Part shown: in pieces, positions 11,401 to 23,620 of the stretch
Numbering within the stretch: the first letter of the stretch is position 1
How the letters are laid out: the number at the start of each line of letters is the position of its first letter
NCBI GenBank assembly: GCA_947623455.1
Contig: OX392538.1
Location: 36,254,001-36,318,000 of the forward strand
From: Mimachlamys varia
Taxonomy: Eukaryota; Mollusca; Bivalvia; Pectinida; Pectinidae
Direction: 5' to 3'
DNA length: 64,000 bases
Notes under the pieces: generated by a model
What the model saw: the letters and a program-made list of their open reading frames with translations, nothing else
What the model was told of the DNA's origin: nothing
The model's database searches: none
Translations under genes and position numbers: made by a program

Positions 11401-11917
11401 GTGAGATGATAAGTAAAGATGTTACAGACGATAACTAAGATATATTGAATGTTAAAGGAAGATGAAGTGCAAGGAAAAGGTACATGAGGAAAGTTTATGT
11501 CGGCAAGTTTTGATTATGACAGGGAAAGAAAGAATGGAAATATTACATTGTTGCGTTCGATATTAAAAACTAAAGAGGGGAGAAATCATGCTTAAGATAT
11601 ACCAGGGAATGTGGAATTGAAAATGAGGTGAGATAGAATAAATGGATTTGGAAACAGGATAGTATCAGACCAAAAAGGAGAGATGGCGAAAAATTGAGAC
11701 GAACAGAAAAATACAGACAGGGAAGGAAATAGATACAGAAATGAACATTCATAATTCAAATTGGACAAAAACGTTATTGTTACGAGATTGAGTGAACTAT
11801 TTAAATTGTTTTGACCGTCTAGTTCAGCGTATCCCTGAACATTGTCGTCAACTGTTCCTTTAAGCAATCTGATGGCCATGCTTTCCGTTAATTAGTTATG
11901 ATTGAAAACTGTGTTTT

Positions 11918-14097
11918 CTATTCTTCGTGGTCATATGGAGAAGTATTGTAAGTGGCGTCAAAAATTTCATACAATAGAAGTCCAATTACTTCCTCTGTCA
12001 TTCCCTCCTCGTCATCATCATCACCAACTTTGTATTCTTCATCCTCATCTTCATCATTGCCATCTTCATCATCGCCATTTCCCCCCTCGTTATCATCAGC
12101 ATCATCTTCGTTAGCATTCTCTTCGTCAGTTTCATCATCATCTCCTTCGTAACCACCTTCTGATATATCACCATCATCATCACTCTCGTCAAAATCATCT
12201 TCATCACTCTCATCAGCGTCATCGTCTCCATTAATATTGACGTCATCGTCATTCGGAGCCACATAATACTGGTCCGCAAGTGGCCAGTACGCCTCTTCGT
12301 CAGACAAGGCGTCGAGTTTGGCCGCCATGACACCTACAATTCCAAACGACAGTCCTTTATAATGTGTCAGTTTCATGATAATTCAGAGAATTTCGAAATC
12401 TAACTTTAGAAGTAAATCCCTCCCCTAACCCCCTCCCCATTATTCCTACAAGAAAAATAAACTGACTAAACTACTTTGCAACAATGACAATGACAATTTA
12501 CTTTACTTTTTTTAACAAATACAGCGCTCTGACAGCTTCAACCATATTTCGAATGCATATTTTCTTGCTCAACAACAGTTTCGATTGTTTACAGAATTCA
12601 AAATAAATTGATTATGATCATTTTTCTATGTTATTTAAAACTTGTAGCTGTTACCATTCTCATATATAGACTTTAATCTTTACACAAGTTTTTCTAAGAT
12701 TTATGAAAGTTCGTTTTGAGAACGAAAGTTGAGTTTATATACATGTACTAAGAACTGTTTTAAGGCATCCTCGATATCCAGGGGCTACGTATACGTGTAC
12801 GATCAGCTACCCTTTCCCCACCCCTGGAATATGTCATGGCAAAACTGAAGGCATGCTCAGGTAAAACAAATCCTGACCAATCGCTAGGCTGCATACCTGT
12901 CCTAAGAAGATTACAAAGGAACCGCGACTGACTTCAAAGCCTGTCAATTTTTACCGTTTTTTGACCACGCGATTTTTTTGATGTACATCAGAGGGTCAAG
13001 CCTTGTCTCCTTGTCTCCTTGTCTCGCCAAAAAAGTTGGCGCACACGCAGCCTTCAGTTTTGCCATGACATATTCCAGGGGTGTAGAGAGTGTGAGTGAT
13101 CGTAACCCCTGGATATCGAGGACGGTTTTAAGGATACTGGGTCAGATTGCGGAGATTTACAGTATTAAAAACAGAACAAATCCTCACCGTTTATTGTAAG
13201 AGTCAGATTTGAATGTATCAAATGCAGCCTCCAGACTAGTAGATTCAAAGGAGAATGTCTGAGTATTCGAAAGACGAGCACCAAAGGAAAATGTCATAGA
13301 AGATGAAAGACGGGTACTAGATGATAATGTCTGAGGAAACGAAAGTAAAAAGTTGAGAAAGTATTAGAAATTTATAACTAAAAGTGAAGAAATACTAAAA
13401 AAAATAATATAAACTTTGGAAAAAGACTATTTGTAATGCAAAAAAAATGAAGTTGAAAAACAAATCAATTTAGAATAGCAAAAAAAAAAAAAAACAACGA
13501 GGAAAGAAAATTTAACAAGGCAAGAAATAAAAGTAAAGAAGTCCGAAAATAGAATATAAAACATTCTAACAAGATTATTTGTAATGCAAAAATGAAGTTG
13601 AAAAAATAATAAATTTAGAGTAGCGAAGAGGAAAGAATTGCACATTGTTCATTCTTGCTAACATTGGGCATATTTCATACCGTCGATTCTTGATTTTGAA
13701 GGTCCAGAAAACTGTTGTTCCCTCTCTGACGTTTTGGCGTCAAAGAAAGAGCTTGATCTTCTTCAGTATTTTCTAACGAATCTTCGGCATACTTTCGTTT
13801 ACGGTCTTCATGGCGAGGATAGGGTGTATCTATAAAATTAGAAAAAGATATTTTAAAAAAAAACAAATGAAAAAAAAAATTGATATTGACTATATCATTC
13901 GTTTTATTTATACAAACCGAGCGTTAAAAACCCGTCAAAAATACCAATGACAAAAAAGAATAAACTGACGCTCAATTAATCAAAGGCAATCCATTTTCTA
14001 AGAGAGTTACTTCATAGCCAGTTAGCTTGACTAATCTGACAATTAGCCAATTAATAATAAGACGAGAAATTAGTACATTTCACTTACCTGAATTCAT
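11918..14097 (-). pseudogene. Acidic nuclear-type protein gene, copy 2 (frame broken in last exon)
   Basis: Exons at 14,088-14,097, 13,681-13,829, 13,188-13,330 and 11,918-12,333, with the same phases as copy 1 (1, 0, 2). The same 2-base net loss in exon 4 puts a stop about 10 codons into that exon. The acidic frame stays open for 152 codons with few differences from copy 1, including E to V near the C-terminus. The last intron has lost about 220 bases compared with copies 1 and 3. Copies 1 and 2 share the frameshift, so it arose before they split or was spread by conversion. Confidence 0.55.
12760..13132. mobile_element. Imperfect inverted-repeat MITE in intron 3, copy 2
   Basis: Same element as at 4,161-4,533, nearly identical. 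Confidence 0.75.
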
Positions 14098-14190
14098 GTT
14101 CGACGATTTCTGTTCTTTTTAAAGTCTAATTAGGGGTTAAATTCACACAACTAAATAATTTACTATATAGTATTACTAGTGACAACTAAC
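14098..14190. promoter_or_regulatory. Shared divergent promoter region, copy 2
   Basis: 93 bases between the two divergent ATG codons, almost identical to copy 1. Confidence 0.4.
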
Positions 14191-14397
14191 ATGGCAAAGC
14201 CTTCAAATGACATTTTATCAGATGTTTCGTGGCATTTTAGCTCGCTACGGGCGTCTGCTTCGGACAACTGGAAATTTACATATCAAACCAGTGAAATGAG
14301 ACGGGAACACCCTCTGACTTTTGACCTCATATCAATCCGCCATCACATATCAAAATCTACCAAAAGTATACATTTTTGTAAAGTTAAACATCTATAG
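14191..14397 (+). CDS. Divergent short ORF, copy 2
   Basis: Same 68-residue frame as at 5,599-5,805, with the one visible base change silent. Lost from copy 3, whose homology stops in the promoter. Confidence 0.35.
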   Translation: MAKPSNDILSDVSWHFSSLRASASDNWKFTYQTSEMRREHPLTFDLISIRHHISKSTKSIHFCKVKHL

Positions 14398-14534
14398 ATT
14401 TCATTCAATGCCCAATATGTCAACAATTACCTATTTAGATTATTCAGAATCACTGTACTTAGCCGGAACAAATTTTCGGTAGGGACTACAAACGTATGAA
14501 ACACGTAGTGATAGGCTCATTTAGTTGTGTGAGT

Positions 14535-14663
14535 CCTAACGCCCTCTGTGGTTCTTTGCTGACCTTGACCTCACAGATCACGCCCCAGGTCCGGTCAGCC
14601 ACCTGCGTACGGATACGGATAGGCTGTCGCTACGTCTAGCCCAACGGATGGGAGTCCTCATGA
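14535..14663. repeat. Dispersed repeat fragment, copy 2
   Basis: Shares the acgccccaggtccggtcagc block with 5,943-6,074 and continues into gcgaacgta as the longer copy at 24,420-24,830 does. Confidence 0.7.
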
Positions 14664-15037
14664 GCGAACGTACTCTTCTTGAGAGGATCTCTCAGATATT
14701 ATACACAGTAACTAAAATTAAATAGGAGAAAAGAAGGGAAAAGATCCAACTTTTTAAGGACAAATGATGATCGATTGTCTATGGTGGGTGCCAAGATCCC
14801 TCTGGGATCTCTTTGTTTTCTATAACAACGCATAGGTATATGATAATTATACATGTTTAAGATTAATTCAGCATCTGTATATTTACATATTCTATGTAAA
14901 CATGTTTGTTTTCATTCAGATGTTCATGTATGGTGACAATAATGTGATGCTATCAGACTTTTGAATTTCCGTTTTGTGCTATTCAATGTTTAATGGTGTT
15001 GGGAAGAAATTACATGCATTTATATTTACATACATAT

Positions 15038-15204
15038 GGAGGCACGGTGGTCTAGTTGTAGGACGCCATATGGAGGCACGGTGGTCTAGTGGTAGGGCGC
15101 CCGGGCTCTTGATCGAAGGGTTGCGAGTTCGAATCCCGGTCATGGCATTTGTGTTGTATCGTTAGCGGCATATAAAAACCTCGAATAATTATTATTATTA
15201 TTTA
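15038..15204 (+). mobile_element. tRNA-derived SINE with a duplicated head, copy 2
   Basis: The first 34 bases (ggaggcacggtggtctagtt...) are repeated at 15,072, giving two A-box-like segments before a single B box (gagttcgaatccc). Copy 1 has only one head, so the duplication happened after the modules separated. The tail is the same ATT repeat. Confidence 0.75.
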
Positions 15205-15212
15205 ATTATCAG

Positions 15213-15428
15213 GTTCGTTTTCGTTTGGTTTGTCTGTTCTTAAATGTTACATTTTCTGGTATAAATCCCGACAGACCTGGAAATGTTTATGCAGGCCTTG
15301 CAAGGCTTTCCAGAGGCTCGCCTGAAAGACGCATTAGATTACTAGGTCCGACCTTATTTAATATACAAACTCCTGTGGACCGACCAGTTCAACCACACAC
15401 AGTTGCTCGAGTTTCTGTCAGTAAATAA
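15213..15428 (+). CDS. Second short ORF, copy 2
   Basis: Counterpart of 6,416-6,631. It ends in the same AR-VSVSK-stop but carries several amino-acid replacements. Not recognised; weak evidence of coding. Confidence 0.25.
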   Translation, partial: VRFRLVCLFLNVTFSGINPDRPGNVYAGLARLSRGSPERRIRLLGPTLFNIQTPVDRPVQPHTVARVSVSK

Positions 15429-16034
15429 TAAATATATACGTGTGAAATGAGCCTCCCATTACATTCTGAAACGGGCCGCGGCTCCATATCTATAAACATT
15501 TTTTATGTACTGACAGAAATTCAAGCAACTGTGAACCACTTAAACGAAAATGGCCCACGTCTGATAATTTGGTACGTTGAGAAACAAAACCTTGTTCCAT
15601 TAATGTGTTCTATTCTCACCCGAGTAATTTTGCGTCTATTACCTAAATAATTTTGCGTCGATTGTAGTACACATGATATTAAAAGAGCGGTGTTAGAACA
15701 ATGAAAACATGCCCTACTCATTGACAATGATACTGTTGTTAATACTGTTGTAATTGAATTATAATATTATCAGTTATTTGTGAAGGAGTGAACTTTGACT
15801 TTACATCGTTATAATATATATGTTTTACTTACATATGAATGTATTATGTATATACACTGCTTAGTAGATTGAAATGATTTTCTTTGTATGTAAAATCAAA
15901 TAAGATTCATTTTTCTTTATAATTATGTCTCTTCGAGTTTCTTTACTGCAAAGCTTTGCTTGTATGCTAGAGACTTGATGTTGTGTCTGCGAGTGACACA
16001 AATTGATTGTCTGGTTATGTATAAATGAGCTTCA

Positions 16035-16209
16035 ACCCATTCACCCCTGAAATGTTATAGTGAACTTTTCCACCCTTTGAATTGGATAAGTTCACATGTG
16101 TCTTCAGGGGTGAATGAGTTAACCCTTTAACCCCTGTGAAACAAGTAGACTCTACTATGCATAGATATGGATGAGTCTTTAAGTGTCTGAAGGGGTGGAA
16201 GGGTTACAC
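16035..16209. repeat. Paired small foldback elements, copy 2
   Basis: Counterpart of 7,238-7,411. Confidence 0.7.
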
Positions 16210-16834
16210 TTTAGCAAGCAGTCGTATACATCAATAAGATATTCCGTACCTTTTCCATTTGAGGAATGGAGAATTTGTCTAAACACTCGGTGCTAAATGA
16301 AACATAAGGTCTTGTCTTAATTGAATTAATTTACAACTTGATTACATCAGGCTTAAGGGAGTGTTTCAGTTATTTCTCTTTTAACCTATCATAAATTACA
16401 CACTAACAGGACAGGACATGTATGATTGATAAGTGTGCTTTTTGAAGGAAATCATTTCCTCAATGACTTTTATATCTCTACTACATTGCTTAAATGTAAC
16501 CTGAACATAAAAATATTCAAATTTTGAGAATAAACTCTTGCCACTTTTTGTATTGATTTAAAATTATCTAATAAATTCCACTTTCTTGGGAAGTCCAACA
16601 ACTTGTATCTTTACACAGGTAGGCTGTGTAAGAGGTAGGCCAAAGGAAAAATAGAAGAAATTTCTTTAAAGGAATGGCTGCTTAACAGAGGTGGTCTCTT
16701 AATAGAGGTAATCACTTAATAGAAGTGGTCTCACAATGGAGGTGGTCTGATTGTGGAGGTGGTTAAGTGACTATTATATTGGAATAAGTTTGTCCTTGCA
16801 AATTGTTTCATCATTTGACTCAAAATTGGAGCAT

Positions 16835-17876
16835 ATAATTCCTCTTCCCCAGTAATCTTATCTTTTGATAGTGCTTAATTTTTAAATTGAATTATTTAAT
16901 AAATGCTTTTGTTTGAAAAATGTGTAAAACAAGTTTGTATATAAACAGCTGCAATATATATTTTTCAAATTAGACACGTCTTTCAGTGTATTTGTGAGAG
17001 AATGATTCAGCGAGAGAGTCAAAGTGTGGAAATGGGAGACAACCCTGTATTTACCCGACATTGTACATAATCTGAATATTAATGTTTTTAAAGATTTAGC
17101 CATTAAACTTGGTTGTTTACAAATACATTTGTGTATGTGAATATTTCCTTTTTTGTTATTTTTGGAATTTCATGAAACCAAAAGCTACTGTGTTGTCAAA
17201 AGTCATTTTTTGTGCTGACTAAAAGACTTGACTATAAAGTTATTCTTGTGAAATATAAGAGAAACTTTGTAATAAAATAACAATAAAAGAGGGATAATAA
17301 TTAATAACCAGTTTTGGATATACATGTCACTTGAAATATAGTTTTTTAATATACAATTAAAAAGGAAGTTATATAGTCTGGGATGAAAATCCTCCTCAAC
17401 AGGAATTCCTCCTTTTTTGATAATTTTGCTGCAATGGTAATTCTTTAAATTTCCCATTAAAACCCCTTTAAAATGTTGGTTTCCTCCTTTTTCACAATTG
17501 GCTGTTTTCATCTCTGTATAGTTGTGACTTAGATTTATCACTCTTGTTGGCCGGATTGTTAGTGTTATTTGGTCTCATTGTGGGAGCAGAAACCAGAGAA
17601 CCCAGGACAAATATACATGATCAGACAGGAACCTTTTCATATTATGTGAAGATTATTTTACACATCCAATAAATGTGTTTTATGTGACAGTTTCGATGAC
17701 TATTAAATAATGTACCACGTTACCTTCATCAGGCAAATGACCAGCAAAGCGTATGTACACCAAGATATTAACTATGCATCTCTGGTGATCTAAAGCTAGT
17801 TTCAAATAACAATATTTAAAAATTAAAAACACTTAAGATTTTTTTAATGAAATGTTTATAGTACATAATGTATTTC
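16835..17876. other. Unique segment between module copies 2 and 3
   Basis: About 1 kb with no match in copy 1, where it would fall partly in the gap. AT-rich. I see no credible gene; the open frames present lack splice or start context. Confidence 0.5.
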
Positions 17877-18286
17877 ATTGTTTATAGACAAAGTAGGAAT
17901 GTAGTGATTCTGAACATGAATCAAGTCTATCCGCTTACAAAGGATGATATAATTTGTGAACTTAATTTGTAAATATTTTCAATGTCGATACAAGTTATTT
18001 TAAGTCACTTTTGTTTCTTATATATCTTTTTTTGGGGGGTAGGTTATTTATTTGGATAGTTTTGATTTAGTCTGATTGCTGAAATGTATACCGGTATATA
18101 CATGTCTGTATGTATGTAATCTTGCTAAATGTGGATAGATGTAATTTAAATTGCATGGTATCATTGTACAGTTTGTAATATAATTATAGGAATTTGAAAC
18201 AAATACAAATTACCAAATCATCATATTGTTTTTCTATTTATTAGGCATACACTTACAAAAAAATGTAGGTAAGGGAGTATTATGTA

Positions 18287-19103
18287 CTTTGTCCTTGAGT
18301 CCCTCTTTGTCTTTGAGTCACACTTTGTCAGTCCATTAGTCCCACTTCGTCTGTCCTTTAGTCCCACTTTGTCTGTCCTTGAGTCCCACTTCGTCAGTCC
18401 TTTAGTCCCACTTTGTCTGTCCTTTAGTCCCACTTTGTCTGTCCTTGAGTCCCACTTTGTCCTTTAGTCCCACTTTGTCCTTTAGTCCCACTTTGTCTGT
18501 CCTTGAGTCCCACTTTGTCTGTCCTTTAGTCCCACTTTGTCAGCCCTTTAGTCCCACTTTGTCTGTCCTTTAGTCTCACTTTGTCTGTCCTTGAGTCCCA
18601 CTTTGTCTGTCCTTTAGTCTCACTTTGTCAGTCCTTTAGTCCCACTTTGTCAGTCCTTCAGTCCCACTTTGTCAGTCCTTGAGTCCCATTTTGTCTGTCC
18701 TTTAGTCCCACTTTGTCTGTCATTGAGTCCCACTTTGTCAGCCCTTTAGTCCCACTTTGTCTGTCCTTTAATCTCACTTTGTCTGTCCTTTAGTCCCACT
18801 TTGTCTGTCCTTTAGTCCCACTTTGTCTGTCCTTGAGTCCCACTTTGTCAGTCCTTTAGTCCCACTTTGTCTGTCATCGAGTCCCACTTTGTCTGTCCTT
18901 GAGTCCCACTTAGTCTGTCCTTTAGTCCCACTTTGTCTGTCCTTTAGTCCCACTTAGTCTGTCCTTTAGTCCCATTTTGTCAGTCCTTTAGTCCCACTTT
19001 GTCTGTCCTTTAGTCCCACTTTGTCTGTCATCGAGTCCCACTTTTTCAGTCGTTTAGTTGAACTTTATCTGTCCTTTAGTTCTATTTTGTCTGTCCTTGA
19101 GTC
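18287..19103. repeat. 22-bp minisatellite, array 3
   Basis: About 37 units. Identical to array 2 from its start to 18,849, then different. Confidence 0.95.
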
Positions 19104-19237
19104 ATGATAATCTTGTGTACAATAGATATGTATCTCAGAAACATACCAAAGTATCACTCTATCAAGTTTTACATCTGATCAGACTAACAGAGTATTTACA
19201 AATAAACACATAATAAATATCCTTTATTTGCTATTTT

Positions 19238-19386
19238 ACACATTTGGGGGGTTAAAATCAATTTTCGATAAAAATGCCCCCCTCAATGGCCAGAAAAATT
19301 GATTTAAACCCCCAAATATGTAAAATAACTCTAAACACCCTATTTTAGATCCAAAACTAGCTGTAACAAATTCTCAGGTCCCTGTG
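19238..19386. mobile_element. Right half of a foldback element (copy 3)
   Basis: Same truncated element as in copies 1 and 2. A G-rich tract of about 30 bases follows at 19,457-19,486. Confidence 0.75.
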
Positions 19387-19814
19387 CTTTTAACTATCCG
19401 TTATACGAGATCGTCATATAAAGGTGTACATGTACTTTTCAGAATTAATATAAGAAAGGGGAGGGGGAGGGGGGGGGGGGGGGGGCTTTTTAAATAATTT
19501 CTGTTCAGACAGAAAAACAAACACAGTAAGAAGGTTCAAGTAAGTTTATTTTTTCTATTGGATAGATATTTGAAGTTAGATGGCTATGCATGGTGATTTG
19601 TATAAAGATAATAGGATAGTGTGGAGATGATAACACTACATGAACGGAAATGATGAATAAATATGTATGGAGTTGAAAGAGACATGTAAAACGTGAAAAA
19701 GATTTATAGAGAAAATATAGATGTATGTATAAAAAATAAAGGTGTATGTAGATGATAAGATTCATGGAGATAATAAAGATGTACATGTGTATAAAGATGA
19801 TCAATTAAAAATAT

Positions 19815-20225
19815 GGAAATTATATAGAGATGTATACAGATGTATGGAGATGATAAAGAAAGATGTATGGAGATGAATAGAGATATATGGAGATGATAAA
19901 GAAAGATGGATGGAGATGAAAAGAGATGTATGGAGATGAATAGAGATTGTGGAGATGAATAGAGATGATAAAGAAAGATGTATGGAGATGAATAGAGATG
20001 TATGGAGATGAATAAAGATATATGGAGACGATTAGAGATGTATGGAGATGAATAGAGAGATATGGAGATGAATAGAGATGTATGTTGATGAATAGAGATT
20101 ATGGAGATGAATAGAGATGAATAGAGATTATGGAGATGAATAAAGATTATGGAGATGAATAGAGATTATGGAGATGAATAGAGATTATGGAGATGAATAG
20201 AGATGTTTGAGATGCTAAATAAATA
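19815..20225. repeat. GATG-rich satellite, array 3
   Basis: Shortest of the three arrays, with the same unit and the same closing gatgtttgagatgctaaata segment. Confidence 0.9.
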
Positions 20226-20747
20226 AGTATGGTGAGATGATAAGTAAAGATGTTACAGACGATAACTAAGATATATTGAATGTTAAAGGAAGATGAAGTG
20301 CAAGGAAAAGGTACATGAGGAAAGTTTATGTCGGCAAGTTTTGATTATGACAGGGAAAGAAAGAATGGAAATATTATATTGTTGCGTTCGATATTAAAAA
20401 CGAAAAAGGGGAGAAATCATGCTTAAGATATACCAGGGAATGTGGAATTGAAAATGAGGTGAGATAGAATAAATGGATTTGGAAACAGGATAGTATCAGA
20501 CCAAAAAGGAGAGATGGCGAAAAATTGAGACGAACAGAAAAATACAGACAGAGAAGGAAATAGATACAGAAATGATCATTCATAATTAAATTGGACAAAA
20601 ACGTTATTGTTACGAGTTTGAGTGAACTATTTAAATTGTTTTGACCGTCTAGTTCAGCGTATCCCTGAACATTGTCGTCAACTGTTCCTTTAAGCAATCT
20701 GATGGCCATGCTTTCCGTTAATTAGTTATGATTGAAAACTGTGTTTT

Positions 20748-23134
20748 CTATTCTTCGTGGTCATGTGGAGAAGTATTGTAAGTGGCGTCAAAAATTTCAT
20801 ACAATAGAAGTCCAATTTCTTCCTCTGTCATTCCCTCCTCCTCCCCATCATCATCAACTTCGTATTCTTCATCCTCATCTTCATCATTGCCATCTTCATC
20901 ATCGCCATTTTCCCCCTCATTATCATCAGCATCATCTTCGTTAGCATTCTCTTCGTCAGTTTCATCATCATCTCCTTCGTAACCGCCTTCTGATATATCA
21001 CCATCATCATCACTCTCGTCAAAATCATCTTCATCACTCTCATCAGCGTCATCGTCTCCATTAATATTGACGTCATCGTCACTCGGAGCCTCATAATACT
21101 GGTCCGCAAGTTGCCAGTACGCCTCGTCTGACAAGGCGTCGCCACCCGTTTGGTCGCCATGACACCTACAATTACAACGAGAGTCCTTTAAAATGTGTCA
21201 CTTTCATGATAATTTCGAAAATCTAACTTTAGAAGTAAATCCCTCCTCTACCCCCCCCCCCCCCCCCCCCCCCTACTCCTTTGCAACAATGACAATTTAC
21301 TTTTCCACACGAAACCTGAGTATTTGGTTATACTAGCTAATAGCTATAGATATTTGAACCTAAACGTACGTTTTTATAGAAATTGTACACATTTTGAAGG
21401 GTTTAGAACAATTAACTGTAAACTTGCCCTCCCCAAATGTTATCTTCTTTAGATGGCATTTTTTTAACCGAGAACTGATCTAAATCAAATGAAACTTCAA
21501 AACATCTTTTTTTTTTTTTACAAATACAGCGCTCTGACAGCTTCAACCATATTTCGAATGCATATTTTCTTGCTTGAAAAAACCGTTTCAATTGTTTACA
21601 GAATTCAAAATAAATTGATTATGATCATTTTCTATGTTATTTAAAACTTGTAACTGTTACCATTCTAATATATAGACTTTAATCTTTACACAAGTTGTTC
21701 TTAGATTTATGAAAGTTCGTTTTGAGAACGAAAATTGAGTTTATATACATGTATGTATTAAGAACTGTTTTAAGGCATCCTCGATATCCAGGGGCTACGA
21801 TCACCTACCCTCTCCCCACCCCTGGAATATGTCATGGCAAAACTGAAGGCATGCTCAGGGGAAAAAAATCCTGACCAATCGCTAGGCTAAATGCCTGTCC
21901 TAAGAAGATTACAAAGGAACCGCGACTGACTTCAAAGCCTGTCAATTTTTACCGTTTTGTGACCACGCGATTTTTTTATGTACATCAGAGGGTCAAGCCA
22001 GTCTCCTTGTCTCACCCAAAACAACGGCGCACACGCAGTCTTCAGTTTTGTTATGACATATTCCAGTGATGTAGAGAGCGTAGGTGATCGTAACCCCTGG
22101 ATATATATCGAGGATGGTTTGAAGGATACTGGGCCAGATTGCGGAGATTTAATGGTATCAAAAACAGAACACATCCTCACCGTTCATTGTAAGAGTCAGT
22201 TTTGACTGTATCAAATGCAGTCTCCAGACTAGTAGATTCAAAGGAGAATGTCAGAGGAGGATTCGAAAGACGAGCACCAAAGGAAAATGTCATAGAAGAT
22301 GAAAGACGGGTACCAGATGATAATGTCTGAGGAAACGAAAGTAAAAAACGGAGAAAGTATAAGAAAAGTTATAACTAAAAGTGAAGAAATACTAAAAAAA
22401 ATAATATAAACTTTGGAAAAAGACTATTTGTAATGCAAAAAAAAAAAAATGAAGTTGAAAAAAAAAATCAAAAAAATTCAATTTAGTATGCCAAAAAAGA
22501 AAACCAACGAGGAAAGAAAACTTAACAAGGCAAGAAAATAAAAGTAAAGAAATCCGAAAAAAGAATATAAACATTCTAACAAGATTATTTGTAATGCCAA
22601 AATGAAGTTGAAAAAAATAATAAATTTAGAGTAGCGAAGAAAACAAACTAATGAAAAATTAACAAGGAAAGAATTGCACATTGTTCATTCTTTCCAATGT
22701 CCAATGTTAGAAAGAATGAACAATGTGCAATTCTTTCCAACATTGGACATATATTATACCGTCAATTCTTGATTTTGAAGGTCCAGAAAACTGTTGTTCA
22801 CTCTCTGACGTTTTGGCGTCAAGGTAAGAGCTTGATCTTCAGTATTTTCTAACAAATCCTCGGCATACTTCCGTTTACGGTCTTCATGGCGAGGATAGGG
22901 GGTATCTATAAAATTAGAAAAAGATATTTTAAAAAAATATGAAAAAAATTGATATTGACTATATCATTCGTTTTATTTATACAAACCGAGCGTTAAAAAA
23001 AACATCAAAAATACCAATGACAAAAAAAGAATAAACTGACACCCAATTAAAGACAATCCATTTCTAAGAGACTTAAATCATAGCCAATTAATAATAAGTC
23101 GAGAAATTAGTACATTTCACTTACCTGAATTCAT
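20748..23134 (-). CDS. Acidic nuclear-type protein, intact four-exon copy
   Basis: Exons at 23,125-23,134, 22,760-22,905, 22,181-22,326 and 20,748-21,165 give 720 coding bases, or 239 residues plus stop, in one frame. All introns are GT-AG (gtaagt, gtataa, gtgagg donors). Residues 4-52 are charged with two basic nuclear-localisation-like motifs (DRKRKY, TPKRQRV). Residues 53-100 are Ser/Thr/Phe-rich with a TFSFGARLS / TFSFEST repeat. Residues 120-239 are dominated by Asp and Glu, ending in a small less acidic segment (EEIGLLLYEIFDATY). No membrane segment or signal peptide. I infer a nuclear acidic protein, perhaps chromatin- or histone-binding, but recognise no family. Compared with copies 1 and 2 it has a 3-base insertion in exon 3, a 3-base deletion in exon 2 and the extra bases in exon 4 that keep the frame. 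Confidence 0.6.
21770..22124. mobile_element. Imperfect inverted-repeat MITE in intron 3, copy 3
   Basis: Counterpart of 4,161-4,533, more diverged and slightly shorter. Confidence 0.7.
22666..22750. repeat. A-B-A'-B' nested inverted duplication in intron 2
   Basis: Copies 1 and 2 read A-B' here (cacattgttcattctt then aacattgggcat). Copy 3 has an inverted copy of that junction inserted between the two parts: A (22,666-22,694), B (22,697-22,708), A' (22,710-22,738), B' (22,739-22,750). Confidence 0.85.
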
Positions 23135-23184
23135 GTTCGACGATTTCTGTACTTATTCAAGTCGAAGTAGGGGGTTAAATTCAC

Positions 23185-23600
23185 GGAAATATTGTGAAAA
23201 CGTCGGAGCTGAAATGCTATATGCTAACACTCTATCCGTGGTTGCGAAGAGAGGAAGCAATGACGTCATAATTATGAGACGTCATAACACTTAAAGAATT
23301 GTCACGTGTCTTTCAGCCATGTGTCACAGTGTTGCGATTGTTTTCTTTTGTAAGACGAAATTGGTTTGGGAGACTGACTGTTTTTTTCTTTTTTTTTTTT
23401 GTTGGTAACAAGAACACTACAATGCATTTGTGAATATTGTAATGATTTCCTGTTTAGTTGTTAAATGAGATACCACAGACAAAGTTTAAGAGTCTTGATA
23501 TTTTAAGTCACTAATAACTTGAAAATCTGGAGACTTGTATCATCTAGCTGCAAATATTGTTTCCTAATATTTTATTAAAGTTGTATATTATGTATGTTTG
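23185..23600. other. Unique AT-rich spacer after the triplication
   Basis: No gene recognised. Two TGACGTCA-like or GACGTCAT sites lie at about 23,260-23,285. Confidence 0.5.
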
Positions 23601-23620
23601 TCTAACCGCTTCTTATCGAC

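Larger units (their letters stand above)
8399..16834. repeat. Tandem module, copy 2
   Basis: Second copy of the module, starting immediately after the assembly gap. It is very close to copy 1 over most of its length, with scattered substitutions and two clear indels: about 220 bases missing in the last intron of the acidic gene (near 12,505), and about 170 bases present at 14,664-14,834 that copy 1 lacks. The sequence at that second junction also continues the dispersed repeat seen at 24,420-24,830, so copy 2 probably shows the older state and copy 1 a deletion. Confidence 0.9.
17877..23184. repeat. Tandem module, copy 3 (truncated on the right)
   Basis: Third copy, visibly more diverged from copies 1 and 2 than they are from each other in the gene part. 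Its first 973 bases are identical to copy 2. Homology ends at about 23,184, just upstream of the first exon of the acidic gene, so the divergent plus-strand ORF, SINE and second ORF of copies 1 and 2 are absent here. The breakpoint lies inside what is the shared promoter region in the other copies. Confidence 0.9.

Noticed and set aside
15447..15727. Overlapping short frames downstream of the second ORF in copy 2
   Set aside because: The frame is broken in copy 1 and not supported by any motif.
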